Assembly: GCA_002423155.1 (NCBI GenBank)
Contig: DIUV01000011.1
Location: forward strand, 1 to 55,017
Length of the DNA: 55,017 nucleotides
Origin: Alphaproteobacteria bacterium UBA6149
GTDB taxonomy: Bacteria; Pseudomonadota; Alphaproteobacteria; Rickettsiales; UBA998
Direction: 5' to 3'
Within the stretch, counting starts at the first letter, position 1; each line of letters starts with the position of its first letter. The position numbers were made by a program, and so were the translations under genes. The notes beneath the pieces are model-generated. The model had not been told where the DNA came from and made no database searches. It saw only the letters and a program-made list of their open reading frames with translations. This document shows positions 17,131 through 26,273 of this stretch, piece after piece.

Positions 17131-19704
17131 GTGGTTTATACCGTATCTAAAGAACCGGATTTTGCCACTAATTTGAAAACTGGTCAGTGGAAAGATTCCG
17201 GTCTGGCAAAGGTTTATGAAGATGTGATGATGCAAAAAAATGCTAAGGATGTTTCCTATGTCGATTTTGCTCCTTATGCTCCGAGTAATAATGCTCCAGC
17301 TGGTTTTATTGGTAGCCCAATTGAGGATGCGGCGGGAAATCGTATTGGTGCGCTGATTTATCAAATGCCGATAGCAAAAATCAATAGTTTCTTTAATGAT
17401 GAAAAAGCTTTGGGGACTACTGGAAAAATTTTGTTGGTCGGACAGGATAAATTGTTGCGCAACGATGTGCGCTTTGCCAAAGAATCCACCATTTTAAAAT
17501 TAAAAGTTGATTCTGCTGATGTTAATGAAGCTCTGGCAGGAAAATCCGGGGTTGATTTTAATGCTTTGGATAAAAATGGTGAGAAGGTCGTTACTGCTTA
17601 TAAAAATTTCGAGTTTAAAGGTGCAAAATATGCGCTAATCTATGAAAAAGCTCATGATGAAGTTTTTGCTGTGGTTGGCAAAGCACAGCGTGATTCTTTG
17701 CTGATTACTGGTGGGATTGTTGCGCTGATTAGTGTGTTAGGAGTTTTACTTGCGCGGGGAATTACTGGGCCGGTGGGTAATATGAATGGCATGATGCGGA
17801 GGATTTCCGAAGGTGATGATGTCGAGATGATGTACACTGAGAATCAGGATGAAATTGGTGATATGGCGCGTACTATGGAATTGGTGCGTAATAATGTGGT
17901 CGAAAATACACGCATGAAATTAGCATTGGATAATGCTGGTGCTAATATGATGATTACAGATTCTGACTTAAATATTATTTATGTTAATCCTGCGGTTTTA
18001 AAATTTTTAGGTGCAGTTGAAAAAGATATTCAAAAAGAATTGCCTGATTTTAAAGTGGATGGGTTAGTTGGAAAAAATATTGATATTTTCTATAAAAATC
18101 AATCTAATCAGAGTAAAATGCTTTCTAAATTATCTACTCAATTAAAAGCTTCTATTGCTATCGGTGGGGTGGATTTTGAGCTTATTACTAGCCCAATTTT
18201 TGCTAAAAATGGTGAGAATATAGGATTCTTGGTGGAGTGGGTTGATGGTATGGCGCTGGGTATTTTGTCGGCATTAGACAATACTCAAGCAATTATTGAG
18301 TTTCAGACGGATGGAACTTTTTACCGGGCTAACGATAATTTCTTAAGAGTGATGGGCTATACTAGTGAGGAATTGAAAGGTAAGCATCATCGGCTATTTG
18401 TGGATAAAGAATATGGTTCCAGTATGGAATATCGACAATTCTGGGAAGCATTAGGTCGAGGCGAATTCCAACAGGCGGACTTTAAACGTTTTGCCAAAAA
18501 TGGTGATGAAGTCTGGATTAATGGTTCTTATAATCCGATTTTAGATTTAAACGGCAAAGTTATCAAAGTAGTAAAAGTTGCTTCCGACATAACCAAAGCA
18601 AAAATGGCGGCTTTGGAAGATGAGCGCGGAGTAATTGAAACCGTAGCGGTGCTTAATAGATTGTCAGAAGGGGATTTAACTAACAAAATTGAGGGCGAAT
18701 ATCATGGTGCTTTCAAGGAGATTAAAGCTTCTTTGAATGCGACAATTGATCGTTTGTGTGAGATGGTTAGACAGATTGTGGACACTGCGCAGGCGGTTAA
18801 TTCGGCGGCGAGTGAAATTTCTTCGGGTAGTACCGATTTGTCGCAACGTACGGAACAGCAAGCTTCTTCTTTGGAAGAAACCGCAGCTTCTATGGAAGAA
18901 ATTACTGGTACGGTTAAGCAAAACTCTACCAATGCCACTAATGCTAACGATCTTTCCACCAAAGCAAATTTTGTGGCGGTTGATGGTGGTAAAGTGGTGG
19001 AAGAAGCGGTTTCCGCAATGGGCAATATTGAACGTTCATCCAAAAAAATCTCGGATATTATTGGAGTAATTGATGAAATTGCTTTCCAAACTAACTTGCT
19101 AGCACTAAATGCGGCAGTAGAAGCAGCACGTGCTGGGGATGCTGGTAAAGGCTTTGCGGTAGTAGCAAGTGAAGTTCGCTCATTAGCTGGTCGTTCAGCT
19201 TCTGCTTCAAAAGAGATTAAAGCTTTGATTAGTGAAAGCGCTAGTCAGGTGCAAACTGGTGCCGAGTTGGTTAATCGTGCTGGTGGCACTTTAAAAGACA
19301 TCGTAAGTTCCGTACAACAAGTAGCACGGATTGTTTCCGAAATTGCTTCGGCAAGTCAAGAACAAGCGATTGGTATTGGAGAAGTAAACACCGCCATTAC
19401 GCAAATGGACGAAGTTACCCAACAAAATGCTGCATTGGTAGAAGAAAATACCGCCGCCGCACAGTCAATGGTAGAACAGGCGCGCGCCTTGGAGCAATTA
19501 ATGAGCTTCTTTACTGTGGATGAGAGTGCAAGCGGCAACTTGCTTTCTTATGATGCTGGGCGTTCGCATAATGTTAAAGCTTTACCAAAACCTGCGGTTA
19601 AAACAGCCGCACCAAAAGCCGCTTTAAAGAAGATTGTGTCGGCGGTTAAGCCTGCCAAAGCCGCTTCAGGTGCTGGTTATGGTGATGGTTGGGAAGAGTT
19701 TTAA
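17131..19704 (+). CDS. Chemoreceptor, C-terminal part (PAS domains and signalling domain)
   Basis: This is the continuation of the receptor begun at 16591, in the same frame. Contents: the rest of the periplasmic domain, a second membrane helix (about residues 190-210), HAMP, two PAS-like domains (one with NLRV-type FYRANDNFLRVMGYTSEELKG), and a long coiled signalling domain with the hairpin tip IDEIAFQTNLLALNAAVEAARAG. The tail GYGDGWEEF resembles the CheR/CheB-docking pentapeptide. The listed start is a GTG with TAGG upstream, so re-initiation is conceivable. Such a product would lack the first membrane helix and half the sensor. Confidence 0.9.
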   Translation: MVYTVSKEPDFATNLKTGQWKDSGLAKVYEDVMMQKNAKDVSYVDFAPYAPSNNAPAGFIGSPIEDAAGNRIGALIYQMPIAKINSFFNDEKALGTTGKILLVGQDKLLRNDVRFAKESTILKLKVDSADVNEALAGKSGVDFNALDKNGEKVVTAYKNFEFKGAKYALIYEKAHDEVFAVVGKAQRDSLLITGGIVALISVLGVLLARGITGPVGNMNGMMRRISEGDDVEMMYTENQDEIGDMARTMELVRNNVVENTRMKLALDNAGANMMITDSDLNIIYVNPAVLKFLGAVEKDIQKELPDFKVDGLVGKNIDIFYKNQSNQSKMLSKLSTQLKASIAIGGVDFELITSPIFAKNGENIGFLVEWVDGMALGILSALDNTQAIIEFQTDGTFYRANDNFLRVMGYTSEELKGKHHRLFVDKEYGSSMEYRQFWEALGRGEFQQADFKRFAKNGDEVWINGSYNPILDLNGKVIKVVKVASDITKAKMAALEDERGVIETVAVLNRLSEGDLTNKIEGEYHGAFKEIKASLNATIDRLCEMVRQIVDTAQAVNSAASEISSGSTDLSQRTEQQASSLEETAASMEEITGTVKQNSTNATNANDLSTKANFVAVDGGKVVEEAVSAMGNIERSSKKISDIIGVIDEIAFQTNLLALNAAVEAARAGDAGKGFAVVASEVRSLAGRSASASKEIKALISESASQVQTGAELVNRAGGTLKDIVSSVQQVARIVSEIASASQEQAIGIGEVNTAITQMDEVTQQNAALVEENTAAAQSMVEQARALEQLMSFFTVDESASGNLLSYDAGRSHNVKALPKPAVKTAAPKAALKKIVSAVKPAKAASGAGYGDGWEEF

Positions 19705-19736
19705 TACATTGTAACAAGTAATTGTTTGCATAAATT

Positions 19737-19837
19737 ATCCATTGTCATACCGCCGCAGGGCGGTATCCATGCTCATCCGCAGCTGTACAGCCAACTGTTT
19801 GGCATAGATACCGCCCTGCGGCGGTATGACAATGGAT
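19737..19837. repeat. Palindromic repeat inside the che cluster
   Basis: Perfect 31-bp inverted arms begin ATCCATTGTCATACCGCC and close with the reverse complement. The central region shares AGCTGTACAGCCAACTGTTTGG-like sequence with the 5380 repeat. It fills the 230-bp gap between mcp and cheR and could act as a processing or polarity element, which is an inference. Confidence 0.85.
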
Positions 19838-19934
19838 AGCTCAAGTAAAAATAGTTATTATTTCATGTTGTGACTCTTGTTAATAATGCCGTTGTGTCGG
19901 GTGCAATAAACTAATCAAAATAAAGTAGAGATAT

Positions 19935-20771
19935 ATGGAAAAATCTGCCGCACGTGAGGAAAGGGAATTTGCTTTTAGTGAGCGAGATTTTCAGTTTTTA
20001 GCACAATTGGTTAATGCGCGCACAGGAATAGTGATTTCTGATAATAAACGCGATATGGTTTATTCTCGGCTTTCTCGGCGTTTGCGTGCGCTTAATCTGG
20101 CCAATTTTTTACAATATTGTGAGTTGGTTAGCGATGCGAATGGTGAGGACGAGATGCTTAATCTCGTCAATGCTATAACCACTAATCTTACACATTTTTT
20201 TCGAGAAAAGCACCATTTTGAGCATTTGAAAAAAAATGTTATAGAGCCTTTGATAAAAAGTCGTAAGCGGAGATTGCGCATTTGGTCGGCTGGCTGTTCT
20301 TCAGGCATGGAGCCTTATTCTACCGCGATGGTTATCAAAAATACCATTAGTGATATTTCTGCTTGGGATGCAAAAATTCTGGCTACGGATATTGATACTA
20401 CCATGTTGGATCGGGGAACTCGAGGTGAATATACGATGGAGGAATATAACAGTATTCCCCCAGAATATCGAGCGGATGTGAGTAAAAATCCTAATGGTGA
20501 AACTATGCAAATGTCGGATAATTTAAAGCGCTTAATTGCCTTTAAACATCTTAATTTGTTGGAGTCTTGGCAGATGAAGGGACCTTTTGATGCAATTTTT
20601 TGCCGCAATGTGGTGATTTATTTTGATAAAACCACCCAGGCAAAATTATTTAATCGTATGGCAAATTTGATTGAACCGGGGAGCTTTTTATATATTGGTC
20701 ATTCAGAGAATATTACGCAAATTTGCGATAAATTTGAATTGGTTGGGCGTACTATTTATCAGCGAGTTTGA
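19935..20771 (+). CDS. cheR: Chemotaxis protein methyltransferase CheR
   Basis: CheR methylates receptor glutamates with S-adenosylmethionine. The 278-residue protein has the N-terminal helical domain (FSERDFQFLAQLVNARTGI) and the SAM-binding domain with IWSAGCSSGMEPYS, ILATDIDT and the IFCRNVVIYFDK motif. In motif I the usual STGEEPYS reads SSGMEPYS, so one Glu is replaced by Met. No TPR extension is present, so it probably docks on the receptor tail GWEEF. It is followed by cheD 2 nt after its stop. Confidence 0.95.
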   Translation: MEKSAAREEREFAFSERDFQFLAQLVNARTGIVISDNKRDMVYSRLSRRLRALNLANFLQYCELVSDANGEDEMLNLVNAITTNLTHFFREKHHFEHLKKNVIEPLIKSRKRRLRIWSAGCSSGMEPYSTAMVIKNTISDISAWDAKILATDIDTTMLDRGTRGEYTMEEYNSIPPEYRADVSKNPNGETMQMSDNLKRLIAFKHLNLLESWQMKGPFDAIFCRNVVIYFDKTTQAKLFNRMANLIEPGSFLYIGHSENITQICDKFELVGRTIYQRV

Positions 20772-20773
20772 GT

Positions 20774-21424
20774 ATGGTAGATTCTAAAATAAGTTTGGTT
20801 AATCGGCGGATGGGAGCAGATGATATTCCCTTAGACGAATATTTTGGGGGAAAGAAACGCTTTTTTAACCCTACCTATGAGACAAACGTAGTTAAGGTTT
20901 TTGCTGGCGATTGTTATATCACTACGCGTGAGGATGAAATGGTGGCGACGGTGCTAGGTTCTTGCGTTTCTGCTTGTGTGCGTGATCCCATTGCTAAAGT
21001 GGGGGGGATGAATCATTTCCTACTACCCGGAGATGAAAATTCGGACAATAAAGCCAGCGATGCAGCACGTTATGGGGTATTCGCCATGGAGAGCCTGATA
21101 AATGGATTGTTAAATGCTGGCGCACAAAAGCCACGTTTGGAATTTAAAGTTTTTGGTGGTGGTAATGTTATTAATAATTCCGCGCGGATTGGCACAAAAA
21201 ATGCTAATTTTGTGCGAGATTTCTTAAAAAGAGAGGGTTATCGCATAACTACGGAGGATTTGGAGGGAGATTTCCCACGGTCGGTGCATTATTATCCGAT
21301 TACGGGAAAAGTTATGGTGCGTAAATTAAAGCGCCAAAGCGATTGTATGGTGGCGGCAGAAGAAGCAAAATATCAACAAAAAATATCCATTAAACCAATT
21401 GAAGGCGATATAGAGTTATTTTGA
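20774..21424 (+). CDS. cheD: Chemoreceptor glutamine deamidase CheD
   Basis: CheD deamidates receptor glutamines to glutamates. The catalytic Cys64 lies in VLGSCVSACVRD and His81 in GGMNHFLLPG; FGGGNVINNSARIGTKN is also characteristic. The 216-residue form begins at the ATG 2 nt after the cheR stop. The C-terminus ends PIEGDIELF, the same last five residues as the soluble MCP-like protein encoded at 22461. The cheB start overlaps the stop (TGATG). Confidence 0.95.
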   Translation: MVDSKISLVNRRMGADDIPLDEYFGGKKRFFNPTYETNVVKVFAGDCYITTREDEMVATVLGSCVSACVRDPIAKVGGMNHFLLPGDENSDNKASDAARYGVFAMESLINGLLNAGAQKPRLEFKVFGGGNVINNSARIGTKNANFVRDFLKREGYRITTEDLEGDFPRSVHYYPITGKVMVRKLKRQSDCMVAAEEAKYQQKISIKPIEGDIELF

Positions 21425-22464
21425 TGAACAAAAAGATTTCCGTATTGATAGTAGATGATTCTGCGCTAATTCGCGACATGCTAACTAAATTGTTATCGTG
21501 CGAGGAAGATATTGTGGTGGTGGGAACTGCGATTGATCCTTTTGATGCGCGAGAAAAAATCAAATCACTTAATCCCGATGTGCTAACTTTGGATGTGGAA
21601 ATGCCCAAAATGGATGGAATTTCCTTTCTGGAGCGGATTATGACTTTGCGCCCCATGCCCGTAGTGATGGTTTCTACCCTTACTGGTAAGGGTACGGAAA
21701 CCGCGATTGCCGCTTTACAAATTGGTGCGGTAGAATGTATTGCCAAACCAACGGCGCGTTCACAAGAAGAAGTGGATAATTTCTCCCGCGAGCTTTGTTA
21801 TAAAATTCGTACCGCCGCATCAGCACGAGTGCGTGCATATAAACAGCCCTTGGGGAAAGTAAAAGCGGTTACCCCCTTTCGTGCACGCAAAGACGCCCCG
21901 AGTTTTATTGCTATTGGTGCTTCTACAGGTGGTGTTGAATCTTTGACTGAAGTGTTAGTGCATTTACCCAAAGAAACTCCACCAATTGTGGTGGCACAGC
22001 ACATGCCCGCAGGTTTTACGGCCAGTTTTGCTAAGCGTGTTTCTTCTATGTGTGAAATTACTATGTATGAGGCAGTGGACAAAATGCCCCTGCAAACGGG
22101 ACAGGTGATTTTGGCTCCGGGGGGAAAGCAAATGTCAGTAGTGCGTAGTGGTGGTAAGTTCTTTTGTCGGGTTACCGATGATGCGCCTGTGAATAATCAT
22201 AAACCTTCGGTGGATGTATTATTTGATTCGGTTGCTTTAGTTGCTGGGGCAGAGGCTTTGGGAATTATTTTAACGGGTATGGGTAAAGACGGAGCGCAGG
22301 GTTTATTGAATATGCGCAACGCAGGAGCGCATACGGTGGGGCAGGATGAGTCTAGCTGTGTAGTTTATGGCATGCCCAGAGTTGCTTATGAGGTTGGTGC
22401 GGTCGCCCAAGTGGCTACACTTAGTGCAGTTGCCGATATTATCAAGGAAAGATGTTTTATATGA
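21424..22464 (+). CDS. cheB: Chemotaxis protein-glutamate methylesterase CheB
   Basis: CheB removes receptor methyl groups when phosphorylated. The 346-residue protein has a receiver domain (D11-D12, phospho-Asp57 in TLDVEMPKMDG) and a C-terminal esterase with catalytic Ser in AIGASTGGVESL, His in AQHMPAGFT and Asp in GMGKDGAQGL. The start codon overlaps the cheD stop and the end overlaps the next gene by 4 nt, showing tight operon coupling. Confidence 0.96.
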   Translation: MNKKISVLIVDDSALIRDMLTKLLSCEEDIVVVGTAIDPFDAREKIKSLNPDVLTLDVEMPKMDGISFLERIMTLRPMPVVMVSTLTGKGTETAIAALQIGAVECIAKPTARSQEEVDNFSRELCYKIRTAASARVRAYKQPLGKVKAVTPFRARKDAPSFIAIGASTGGVESLTEVLVHLPKETPPIVVAQHMPAGFTASFAKRVSSMCEITMYEAVDKMPLQTGQVILAPGGKQMSVVRSGGKFFCRVTDDAPVNNHKPSVDVLFDSVALVAGAEALGIILTGMGKDGAQGLLNMRNAGAHTVGQDESSCVVYGMPRVAYEVGAVAQVATLSAVADIIKERCFI

Positions 22465-23516
22465 CTACACTTGAGCTAGTTAGCCCTATCAATGATGATG
22501 CCGATTTTCATTCTGATTATGAGGGGAAGCTTAATCATAAAGCGATTGATGTTTGCTACGATTTATTATGCGACACTTTGATTTCTGCTGCGGATGATGT
22601 GGAGAATTCTACTAGTGAAGTGAGTACTAATTTTCGAGGGTTAGCAGAGTTGGCTAATCAACAGGGGGGGGTGTTAGATAAATTAGTTACTACTTTAAGT
22701 AGTTTAGAGCACAAAGGTAGCACAATTACGCTTGAAGAATTTATTTTGATGATGGATGATAATATCAGCGATACCATCAACAAAATAGTTGAAATATCTG
22801 CCAATGCTATGTCCATTGCTTTTACTATGGAAGGGGTGGTGGAGCAGTTAGCGGATATTCAGAATTTTATTTATCAGGTGAATAAAATTAACCGCGAAAC
22901 GCGCATATTAGCCCTAAATGCTACCATTGAAGCAGCACGTGCAGGAGAAGCAGGAAAAGGTTTCGCAGTAGTGGCAGATGAAGTAAAGCAAGTTGCCAGC
23001 CAGATTGATAATATGGCACATGAAATGCAAAATAAAATTACCGCTATTTCTAATACGCTAAAAAGTGGGCAAGATACTTTAGGAGCCGTAGCAGGAATTG
23101 ATATGTCGGCTAATATTAATGCGCGTGCAGATTTGGGCGAGTTGATGCATTCTTTATTAAAACAAAATGAAAATGTTTCAGAAATAATGCAAGAATCCTC
23201 TCGTTCGGTGAAAGAAGTTTATTCACAAATTTGCCGTTTGACTATGGGAGTGCAATTCCAAGATCGTAATTCGCAGATAATGCATAATATGGTGCTTCTG
23301 ATTAAAGCTATGCGTGATCATGAAAAAGACCCAATCACTAATACTTTGCCAAATGATACAGTTGCAGCTTTAGATAAACTAGCTGAACCTATTACCCTCT
23401 CGGCAATAAAACAGAAATTATTTGAAACGGCACAAAAGCATGGAATTGATGTTTCTGGGCGAATCATTGCCCCAGCGAATGTTGTTGATGACGATGATGA
23501 TATAGAGTTGTTTTAA
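22461..23516 (+). CDS. Soluble MCP-like chemotaxis protein
   Basis: The 351-residue protein has no membrane helix or signal peptide. Its middle carries a receptor-type hairpin (NRETRILALNATIEAARAGEAGKGFAVVADEV), shorter than in full chemoreceptors. Further on comes VQFQDRNSQIMHNM, a helix seen in CheZ-like and related chemotaxis helical proteins. The acidic tail DDDDDIELF matches the end of CheD. It overlaps cheB by 4 nt (ATGA) and closes the operon. It may be a cytoplasmic receptor or a CheY-P phosphatase-like accessory; no cheZ is otherwise seen. The role is unproven. Confidence 0.75.
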   Translation: MTTLELVSPINDDADFHSDYEGKLNHKAIDVCYDLLCDTLISAADDVENSTSEVSTNFRGLAELANQQGGVLDKLVTTLSSLEHKGSTITLEEFILMMDDNISDTINKIVEISANAMSIAFTMEGVVEQLADIQNFIYQVNKINRETRILALNATIEAARAGEAGKGFAVVADEVKQVASQIDNMAHEMQNKITAISNTLKSGQDTLGAVAGIDMSANINARADLGELMHSLLKQNENVSEIMQESSRSVKEVYSQICRLTMGVQFQDRNSQIMHNMVLLIKAMRDHEKDPITNTLPNDTVAALDKLAEPITLSAIKQKLFETAQKHGIDVSGRIIAPANVVDDDDDIELF

Positions 23517-23527
23517 ACAACCTGTTA

Positions 23528-23662
23528 TAGAAAGCTCTGCAAAAGCTTGCTTTTGTAGAGCTTTCTATGAAAACCGTCTTTGTGAATGGCGGTTTTCCGC
23601 CGCGAAGCGAGCGTAAGAAATATAAAATCTATAGAAAGCTCTGCTTTTGCAGAGGTTTCTAT
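23528..23662. repeat. Pair of hairpin repeats after the che operon
   Basis: Two copies of a TAGAAAGCTCTGC hairpin stand at 23528-23567 and about 23629-23662. Between them is a smaller AAACCGTC/GGCGGTTTT hairpin. There is no T-run, so termination is possible but not clear. No gene is seen in 23517-23999. Confidence 0.6.
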
Positions 23663-23663
23663 A

Positions 23664-23824
23664 GGGCATCTCTAATAACCCATTATGGCGAGCAAAATGC
23701 TTAGGCATGGAGTGGCGCCAATACTTCCCAAAAAAATATTGGGAGCGTATCCTTCACCGTTAAGTATTGTTCGTAAGCTCCATCGCAGATAAGTTTGCTG
23801 CCAGAATGGGTTATTAGAGATGCC
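23664..23824. repeat. 161-bp element with GGGCATCTC inverted ends
   Basis: The ends GGGCATCTCTAATAACCCAT and its near-perfect reverse complement (about 32 bp each) enclose 97 bp with no convincing gene. It looks like a MITE or the remains of an insertion sequence. No clear target duplication is visible. Confidence 0.65.
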
Positions 23825-23966
23825 CTTACAGGTTTGCAACTGCAAGCTCGCCGCCCATGCGGCGCAAACCTTAGTGGCGTCTGAACGTATTTTTGCAAAG
23901 CAAAAATAAAGGGGATATAAAAGACAAAAAACTATCGTTTGTGTTTTTTCTTAGATTTGCTTAAAA

Positions 23967-23999
23967 AGAACCGTCTGAATTTTTTTAAAGGACGGTTCT
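23967..23999 (+). promoter_or_regulatory. Hairpin covering the rfbC ribosome site
   Basis: A 9-bp perfect stem, AGAACCGTC (23967-23975) with GACGGTTCT (23991-23999), ends directly before the rfbC ATG at 24000. The AAGGA ribosome site (23988-23992) straddles the stem base, so folding would hinder initiation. The long U-rich loop could be bound by a factor; that is an inference. Confidence 0.5.
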
Positions 24000-24557
24000 A
24001 TGAAATTGTTAGATTGCCCGATTGAGGGGCTTAAAGTTATTCAATTAGCCGTGCATGGTGATGCGCGCGGTTTTTTTGTTGAGCGTTATCATCGCGATAA
24101 AATGCGTGATTTAGGTTTAGACGTGGATTTCGTGCAGGATAATCATTCGCGTTCTGCGCCGAATATTTTAAGAGGTTTGCATTATCAACATACTCCGCCG
24201 CAAGGAAAATTAGTGGGCGTTACGCGTGGTGCAGTGTGGGATGTGGCGGTAGATATTCGCCCAAATTCTCCCACTTTTGGCAAATATCATGCGGTAGAAC
24301 TCTCAGGCGATAATGGGGTTTTGTTTTGGATTCCCGCAGGTTTTGCACATGGATTTTGTGTATTGGGCGATGAGCCAGCAGATATGTTATATAAAGTGAG
24401 TGGCTTATATTCCACCGCGGGTGAAGGGGGAATTGCTTATAATGACCCAGAAATTGCTGTGGATTGGCCAGTAAAAAATCCATTGATTTCTGAACGAGAC
24501 AAAGGGTTACTTTCATTTGTGCAATATAAAGCGAATGTTCCTGCTTGGCGCGTTTAG
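24000..24557 (+). CDS. rfbC: dTDP-4-dehydrorhamnose 3,5-epimerase
   Basis: RfbC epimerises dTDP-4-keto-6-deoxyglucose on the way to dTDP-rhamnose. The 185-residue cupin shows DARGFFVERYH, QDNHSRSAPNILRGLHYQ, GAVWDVAVDIR and PAGFAHGFCVL. The catalytic His is in LRGLHYQ and the Tyr lies near DMLYKVS. rfbA, rfbB and rfbD are not in the window. It precedes a glycosyltransferase by 9 nt, in a surface polysaccharide operon. Confidence 0.95.
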   Translation: MKLLDCPIEGLKVIQLAVHGDARGFFVERYHRDKMRDLGLDVDFVQDNHSRSAPNILRGLHYQHTPPQGKLVGVTRGAVWDVAVDIRPNSPTFGKYHAVELSGDNGVLFWIPAGFAHGFCVLGDEPADMLYKVSGLYSTAGEGGIAYNDPEIAVDWPVKNPLISERDKGLLSFVQYKANVPAWRV

Positions 24558-24566
24558 GAAAAAATA

Positions 24567-25355
24567 ATGAAAATTGCAGCTTGTTTAGTAACTTATTTTT
24601 CGCCCCAGCACGAGGTTTTGGCGGCGGTGGAGTCTTTTTTTGCGGCAAAACTACCTGTTGCCTTAGTGGTAGTAGATAATTCCAGCGATATTGAATATTT
24701 TTCTAAATTGCAGCAAGCCTTGCCCCAGCAGGCGAAGATTGTACAATCGGGAGGTAATTTAGGTTTTGGGCGAGCGAATAATATTGGCTTTCGGCATTTG
24801 GCGAGCTTGAGGGCAGAATATTTATTGGTCTTAAATCCTGATGTAGAGATTTCTCCGGGATGTTTAGAGAGTCTGGCAGTGTTTTTAGACACGCACCCAG
24901 AAGTTGGTGCAGTTTCGCCGCGTGTATTAAATGCGGATGGTAGTTTGCAGCCACTTAACAAGCGCTTACCCACTATTTTTGATTTGTTTGCGCGGCGGTT
25001 TTTGCCCAAATCCATACAGGAAATGCCGTTTATTCGCCGCAAGATGGAGCGTTATATGATGTTGGATGTTGGCTATGAGGATATTTGCCAACTACAATTT
25101 ATGACTGGTTGTTTCATGCTGGTGCGCCGCGATATTTTTGAAAAACTGGGTGGGTTCGATGAAAAGTTTTTTATGTATCTGGAGGATGCCGATTTAACGC
25201 GACGGATAAATCAGATAAGTACAGCAATGTATTATCCACATGTACATATAACTCATTTATGGAAGCGTGGTTCTTATAATAGTAAGCGGTTATTTCTGGT
25301 AATGCTGCATTCCATCTGGATATATTTTAATAAATGGGGATGGAAATTTTGGTGA
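24567..25355 (+). CDS. Family 2 glycosyltransferase, rhamnosyltransferase-like
   Basis: The 262-residue GT-A fold enzyme begins ACLVTYFSPQHE and shows VVVDNSS, GGNLGFGRANNIGF and the DXD-like LVLNPDVEI. The acceptor-side motif is GGFDEKFFMYLEDADLTRR. This pattern is shared with WbbL/RfbN-like rhamnosyltransferases, and rfbC just upstream supports a rhamnosyl donor. The last residues overlap the epimerase gene by 4 nt. Confidence 0.87.
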   Translation: MKIAACLVTYFSPQHEVLAAVESFFAAKLPVALVVVDNSSDIEYFSKLQQALPQQAKIVQSGGNLGFGRANNIGFRHLASLRAEYLLVLNPDVEISPGCLESLAVFLDTHPEVGAVSPRVLNADGSLQPLNKRLPTIFDLFARRFLPKSIQEMPFIRRKMERYMMLDVGYEDICQLQFMTGCFMLVRRDIFEKLGGFDEKFFMYLEDADLTRRINQISTAMYYPHVHITHLWKRGSYNSKRLFLVMLHSIWIYFNKWGWKFW

Positions 25356-26248
25356 AAATTCTCGTAACTGGAGCGCAAGGTTTTATTGGTAGGCATGTTT
25401 GCGCCAAATTGCAAGAGCAGGGGCATGATGTATATGCCCCTGGGCGAGAAGAATTGGGTGATTTAGAAGTAACTCGCGATTTTTTCAGTATTTTAGCAGG
25501 CATAGAGGTAGTAGTGCATCTGGCAGCACGCGTCCATCTGCGTGGGGATGCAGAAAAATTCCATCAGGTAAATGTAGAAGCAAGTAAGGCATTGGCAGAG
25601 CAAGCAGCTTTATCAGGGGTAAAGCGCTTTATTTTTATGAGTAGTGTGGGAGTGTACGGAGAATTAACCACTCCCAAAATAATATCGGAGGCAGATAAGC
25701 CGAGTCCTAAAACTGATTATGAAATTTCCAAATGGCAAGCCGAGCAGGAATTACGCGCCGTGGCGCAGCGCAGCACTATGGAATTAGTGATTTTGCGTCC
25801 TTGTTTGGTTTATGGTGCTGGGGTGCGGGCTAATTTTGCCAGCTTGTTAAAAATGGTTGCCAAGGGGATTCCCTTGCCGTTTGGCAGTGTACATAATATG
25901 CGTAGTATGTTATATGTGGGCAATTTAGCACAGGTGGTAAGTCTGTGCATCAGCTCACCTGCGGCGGCGGACGAAGTTTTTTTAGTGGCGGATGAGCAGG
26001 CGATTTCTACTGCTGATTTAGTGCGTAAAATGGCTAAATTACTGGATAAAAATCCCAACTGGGCGGCAATAAAATTTCCCTTATTTGCTTTGCGTTGCTT
26101 GGGAAAATTAACCGGGCGTGAATTGATGGTGCAGCGGATTATCGGTTCGCTAGAGGTGGATATTTCTAAGGTAAAACAAAAATTGAATTGGTCGCCAGCT
26201 TATACTATGGAAGAAGGTCTGGTGGAAACGGTTAAGTGGTGGAGATAA
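25352..26248 (+). CDS. NAD-dependent sugar epimerase/dehydratase (extended SDR)
   Basis: The 298-residue extended SDR starts with KILVTGAQGFIGRHV (glycine-rich NAD site) and has MSSVGVYGE and the catalytic YEISK. The family includes UDP-hexose 4-epimerases of O-antigen loci. The start is a GTG overlapping the glycosyltransferase stop (GTGA); the open frame runs 18 nt further up. The stop codon lies in a 24-bp sequence that recurs at 27982 just before dat, on the other side of an inserted cassette. Confidence 0.85.
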   Translation: MKILVTGAQGFIGRHVCAKLQEQGHDVYAPGREELGDLEVTRDFFSILAGIEVVVHLAARVHLRGDAEKFHQVNVEASKALAEQAALSGVKRFIFMSSVGVYGELTTPKIISEADKPSPKTDYEISKWQAEQELRAVAQRSTMELVILRPCLVYGAGVRANFASLLKMVAKGIPLPFGSVHNMRSMLYVGNLAQVVSLCISSPAAADEVFLVADEQAISTADLVRKMAKLLDKNPNWAAIKFPLFALRCLGKLTGRELMVQRIIGSLEVDISKVKQKLNWSPAYTMEEGLVETVKWWR

Positions 26249-26264
26249 GAATTGTCACTTATAA
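26241..26264 (+). repeat. Left direct repeat flanking the TIGR04255 cassette
   Basis: GGAGATAAGAATTGTCAC and the following TTATAA match 27982-28006 except for one substitution and one 1-nt gap. The left copy contains the epimerase stop codon and a dead copy of the dat start region (TTG TCA). Confidence 0.8.
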
Positions 26265-26273
26265 TGAATTTAC

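Noticed and set aside
23701..23898. Minus-strand reading frame as a transposase remnant
   Set aside because: The translation has no recognisable transposase motif and runs over inverted repeats.
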